52,154 nucleotides of DNA from CAYZTD01 sp964638155. Its GTDB lineage: Archaea > Thermoplasmatota > E2 > DHVEG-1. Each line of letters starts with the position of its first letter. Position 1 is the first letter of the stretch. Location of the stretch: NCBI GenBank assembly GCA_964638155.1, contig CAZWYI010000015.1, positions 1 to 52,154 of the forward strand, read 5' to 3'. A program made the translations under genes and the position numbers. The notes beneath the pieces were generated by a model that saw only the letters and a program-made list of their open reading frames with translations, was not told where the DNA came from and did not search any database. Positions 50,082 through 52,154 of the stretch are shown here, in pieces.

Positions 50082-51434
50082 CTACCATAAATTAAAACCC
50101 CAAAATCTCAAAGCCATAAGTACACCAATAATAATGATAATGATTCCAAATATCCTCTGCATCCATTTACCAGCAGTTACATATTTATTTCCAAGTTTAC
50201 CGCGAACGGTATTAGTAACTGCACATAGAGGAATAATTGGTACTCCATGACCAAGTCCAAATACAAATAACAATAAACCACCCATAATAAGAGAAATTTC
50301 TTGTGTAAGTGTGAGAATAAATACTGGCATCATCAACCCCATTGCACACGGCGCCCATCCAATGGAAAATAGTATACCTAAAAAGAATGCACCAAGATAA
50401 ATAGATTTTTTACTTAACTTGAAAAACAGATTTTGCCCCTTTTCCATCATTTGAGAGCCTGTTTCATTTTTTGTTTTTATTTTGATGAATTCTTTTAATG
50501 GCTTGAAAATATTAATACCAAGGATAACAAGTATTATTCCAGATATTAGATAAAATAGGGTTGATGCTTCGATAAAAAAACCTATAGACGAGATCCCTAA
50601 TCCAAAAAAGAAAAATACAATTGCCATTCCCAAGGTAAAAATAATACCAATCCAGATCCCTTGAATTGAAATCTTTTTATCACTTTTTCCGGATTCTTTC
50701 TGCAATGAGCCCACATAAGAAAGCATTGCAACCAGCAAAGCAATAGAACAGGGAGTTAATGCAGTGAGGATACCCAAAATAAATATTCCAATAAATGTAA
50801 TGCTTTCATCATCATTAACACTACGCCCTTTAAATGATTCCCATTTTCCTTCTGTTATTTGTTGTACATCTTTTGTGAGAGATTCAGCACTTTGAATACC
50901 CTCAATAGGTCCTGACCCCATGCGATATATGTGATATACACCAACGATACTTTGATTCGTATCAATAAGTACAAGACTTGGGTTGGAAAATGCGCCGTCA
51001 ACTGTCCAATAATTCTGATATGGATTAGCTACAGGAAACGGGGAAAAATCTTCAACCCAATGCCAACTTACGTTTACATTAAAATCTCTTTCCGTCATTT
51101 CTTTTCCTGTTACGGAATATGGATTCTTTCTAATGTTAATGGTTATAACAGTAACATTCTGACTAGAATCAGAAAGTTTTTTAAGTTCAACAATCTGGCC
51201 TTTCATCTCCTTAAGACATTCAATGCAAACTGGTTCTTCTACCTGGGTGAAATGAAGAATAACAACCTTTCCTTGGTAATCACTTAATGAAAATTCAACT
51301 CCGTGTTCATCAGTAGCTGTAAAATCAGATGCAGATTTAAACTCGTTTTGATCAGCTGAAATAATTGGTAAAAAAAATGATAAAATAACTACAGTCAACA
51401 GAACTGAAAAAATAAAATTGTATTTATATTTCAT
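50082..51434 (-). CDS. Redoxin-CcdA (DsbD-like) membrane protein
   Basis: The 450-residue protein has a signal peptide, an exported TlpA/AhpC-like domain (about 30-205, CxxC in VCIECLKEM), and CcdA-like membrane helices at about 215-445. Those helices contain LTALTPCSIALLVAMLSYVG and SIGWAPCAMGLMMPVF, the two transmembrane Cys motifs. It should carry electrons from cytosolic thioredoxin to the outside, for disulfide reduction or cytochrome maturation. Its ATG overlaps the stop of the upstream Trx gene by one base (TAATG), so they are coupled. Confidence 0.9.
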   Translation of the reverse strand: MKYKYNFIFSVLLTVVILSFFLPIISADQNEFKSASDFTATDEHGVEFSLSDYQGKVVILHFTQVEEPVCIECLKEMKGQIVELKKLSDSSQNVTVITINIRKNPYSVTGKEMTERDFNVNVSWHWVEDFSPFPVANPYQNYWTVDGAFSNPSLVLIDTNQSIVGVYHIYRMGSGPIEGIQSAESLTKDVQQITEGKWESFKGRSVNDDESITFIGIFILGILTALTPCSIALLVAMLSYVGSLQKESGKSDKKISIQGIWIGIIFTLGMAIVFFFFGLGISSIGFFIEASTLFYLISGIILVILGINIFKPLKEFIKIKTKNETGSQMMEKGQNLFFKLSKKSIYLGAFFLGILFSIGWAPCAMGLMMPVFILTLTQEISLIMGGLLLFVFGLGHGVPIIPLCAVTNTVRGKLGNKYVTAGKWMQRIFGIIIIIIGVLMALRFWGFNLW

Positions 51435-52154
51435 TATATCTTCTCCTTGTTTAAATTGTGGTAATATATTGCATCTTTAATCCAAGAGTCTAAAACTTCA
51501 TCTTCGACATCATGCAGCCAGGAATGCCAACCGATTTTTACATCATCATTATCTTTCACATAAGTAAAAACACCAGTAAAAGCAATACTTAAACGATCCG
51601 TAATCTCATACATATAAACATCATATATCATTTTCCATAAATCCTCCGATGCACCATAAGTATCAAGATCATAGAACTCAACATCATCTTCATATTTTTC
51701 AGCTAATGCAATGACTCTATTTGCTTGAGCTGTACAGTAGGCACAACCGGTCGTATGAACCACAAATAATACAGGCTTACTTTTTAAATCATCAACAATC
51801 CAATTGAGATGATTTATCGTCTGTCCACTGTTTACACTATCTGGAGGAAACTCTATCCAAAAATCATTTGAACCCGTTCCAATTGAATGAACCGGCGTAT
51901 AATCGTCAAGCCAATTAGGATTATTTGAATTTCCGCTATCTCCATTATTATTTTTGTCATCAGAAGAACCAGATAAAACAAAAAACGCAGCAGCACCAAT
52001 AACTATCAATATAATTATAATAATTGCAATTGTTCCAAAAGAAAAATTCATCGATTTTTTCTGTTTTTTTCCTTTTTTAGGCAAAACCTTAATAGATGTT
52101 TCATCAACATCCTCTATTTTTTTATCATGCACATGTTTTAAATGTGCTTCAATA
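51434..52154 (-). CDS. Zinc-finger-anchored thioredoxin-fold protein, 5' end cut by the window
   Basis: The frame is open to the window edge. Before the GTG at 52132, the sequence reads IEAHLKHVHDKK, the second half of the same C2H2-like finger found in the NosD-like gene, so the start lies outside. A transmembrane segment follows (about 30-50 residues later, GTIAIIIIILIVIGAAAFFV), then an external thioredoxin fold with CAYC in VVHTTGCAYCTAQANR. It ends WIKDAIYYHNLNKEKI. It probably reduces or oxidises exported proteins together with the DsbD-like partner downstream. Confidence 0.8.
   Translation of the reverse strand, partial: IEAHLKHVHDKKIEDVDETSIKVLPKKGKKQKKSMNFSFGTIAIIIIILIVIGAAAFFVLSGSSDDKNNNGDSGNSNNPNWLDDYTPVHSIGTGSNDFWIEFPPDSVNSGQTINHLNWIVDDLKSKPVLFVVHTTGCAYCTAQANRVIALAEKYEDDVEFYDLDTYGASEDLWKMIYDVYMYEITDRLSIAFTGVFTYVKDNDDVKIGWHSWLHDVEDEVLDSWIKDAIYYHNLNKEKI

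Overview
The window is very AT-rich, tightly packed DNA from an archaeon. Archaeal markers include a PAC2-family protein, a DUF835 response regulator, a PolX with a PHP domain, Hsp20 proteins of archaeal type, GGTGA/GGAGG ribosome-binding sites and TATA-type promoters without bacterial -35/-10 boxes. C2H2-like zinc fingers fused to membrane anchors, together with two-component proteins and DUF835, suggest a euryarchaeon, perhaps an uncultivated Thermoplasmatota lineage; this placement is inference only. Several genes have a bacterial flavour: class I GAPDH, NAD-dependent DNA ligase, Fpg, and a queuosine-mannosyltransferase-like enzyme. No tRNA, rRNA, CRISPR or complete insertion sequence was seen.

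Layout. 0.1-2 kb: a DUF599 membrane protein followed by two decayed genes (a universal stress protein and a DASS carrier). 1.9-5.8 kb: a minus-strand operon of rhodanese, MBL-rhodanese, a CBS-HPF fusion and a DUF3892-like protein. 6-10.8 kb: a frameshifted site-2 protease, a PAS histidine kinase and two response regulators. 10.9-14.6 kb: Hsp20 proteins, GAPDH, a HAD phosphatase, ChaB, amphi-Trp and a 45-residue protein. 14.7-28.4 kb: a stress block of USPs, CopB ATPase, PAC2, superoxide reductase, DJ-1/PfpI, Hsp20, PEBP, dodecin, a phosphoribosyltransferase and small zinc proteins. 28.5-37.6 kb: nucleic acid metabolism (LigA, class II RNR, PolX, Fpg) plus a SoxB/5'-nucleotidase-like enzyme. 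37.6-43.2 kb: sugar metabolism (PfkB, GH15, MPGP-like) and an FAD/ferredoxin pair. 43.2-45 kb: a foreign-looking glycosyltransferase with non-coding flanks. 45-47.4 kb: a repressor-cupin-ABC operon. 47.5-52.15 kb: membrane thiol-redox proteins and two zinc-finger-anchored exported proteins.

Main finding. A 15-bp dyad, AACT-N7-AGTT, recurs just upstream of TATA-like sequence before many stress genes: five exact copies between 23.2 and 27.9 kb and five near copies elsewhere. It looks like the operator or extended promoter of a stress or dormancy regulon covering USPs, Hsp20, PEBP, phosphoribosyltransferase, dodecin, site-2 protease and small metal-binding proteins. The two exact copies that lie furthest from their genes (about 150-165 nt) are each followed by a structured 5' leader closed by a perfect 10-11 bp stem, which makes them candidate new cis-regulatory RNAs.

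Four genes are broken by single lesions (in-frame stops at 1073 and 1761, frameshifts near 6.4 and 26.95 kb). Whether these are real decay or consensus errors cannot be decided from the sequence alone.
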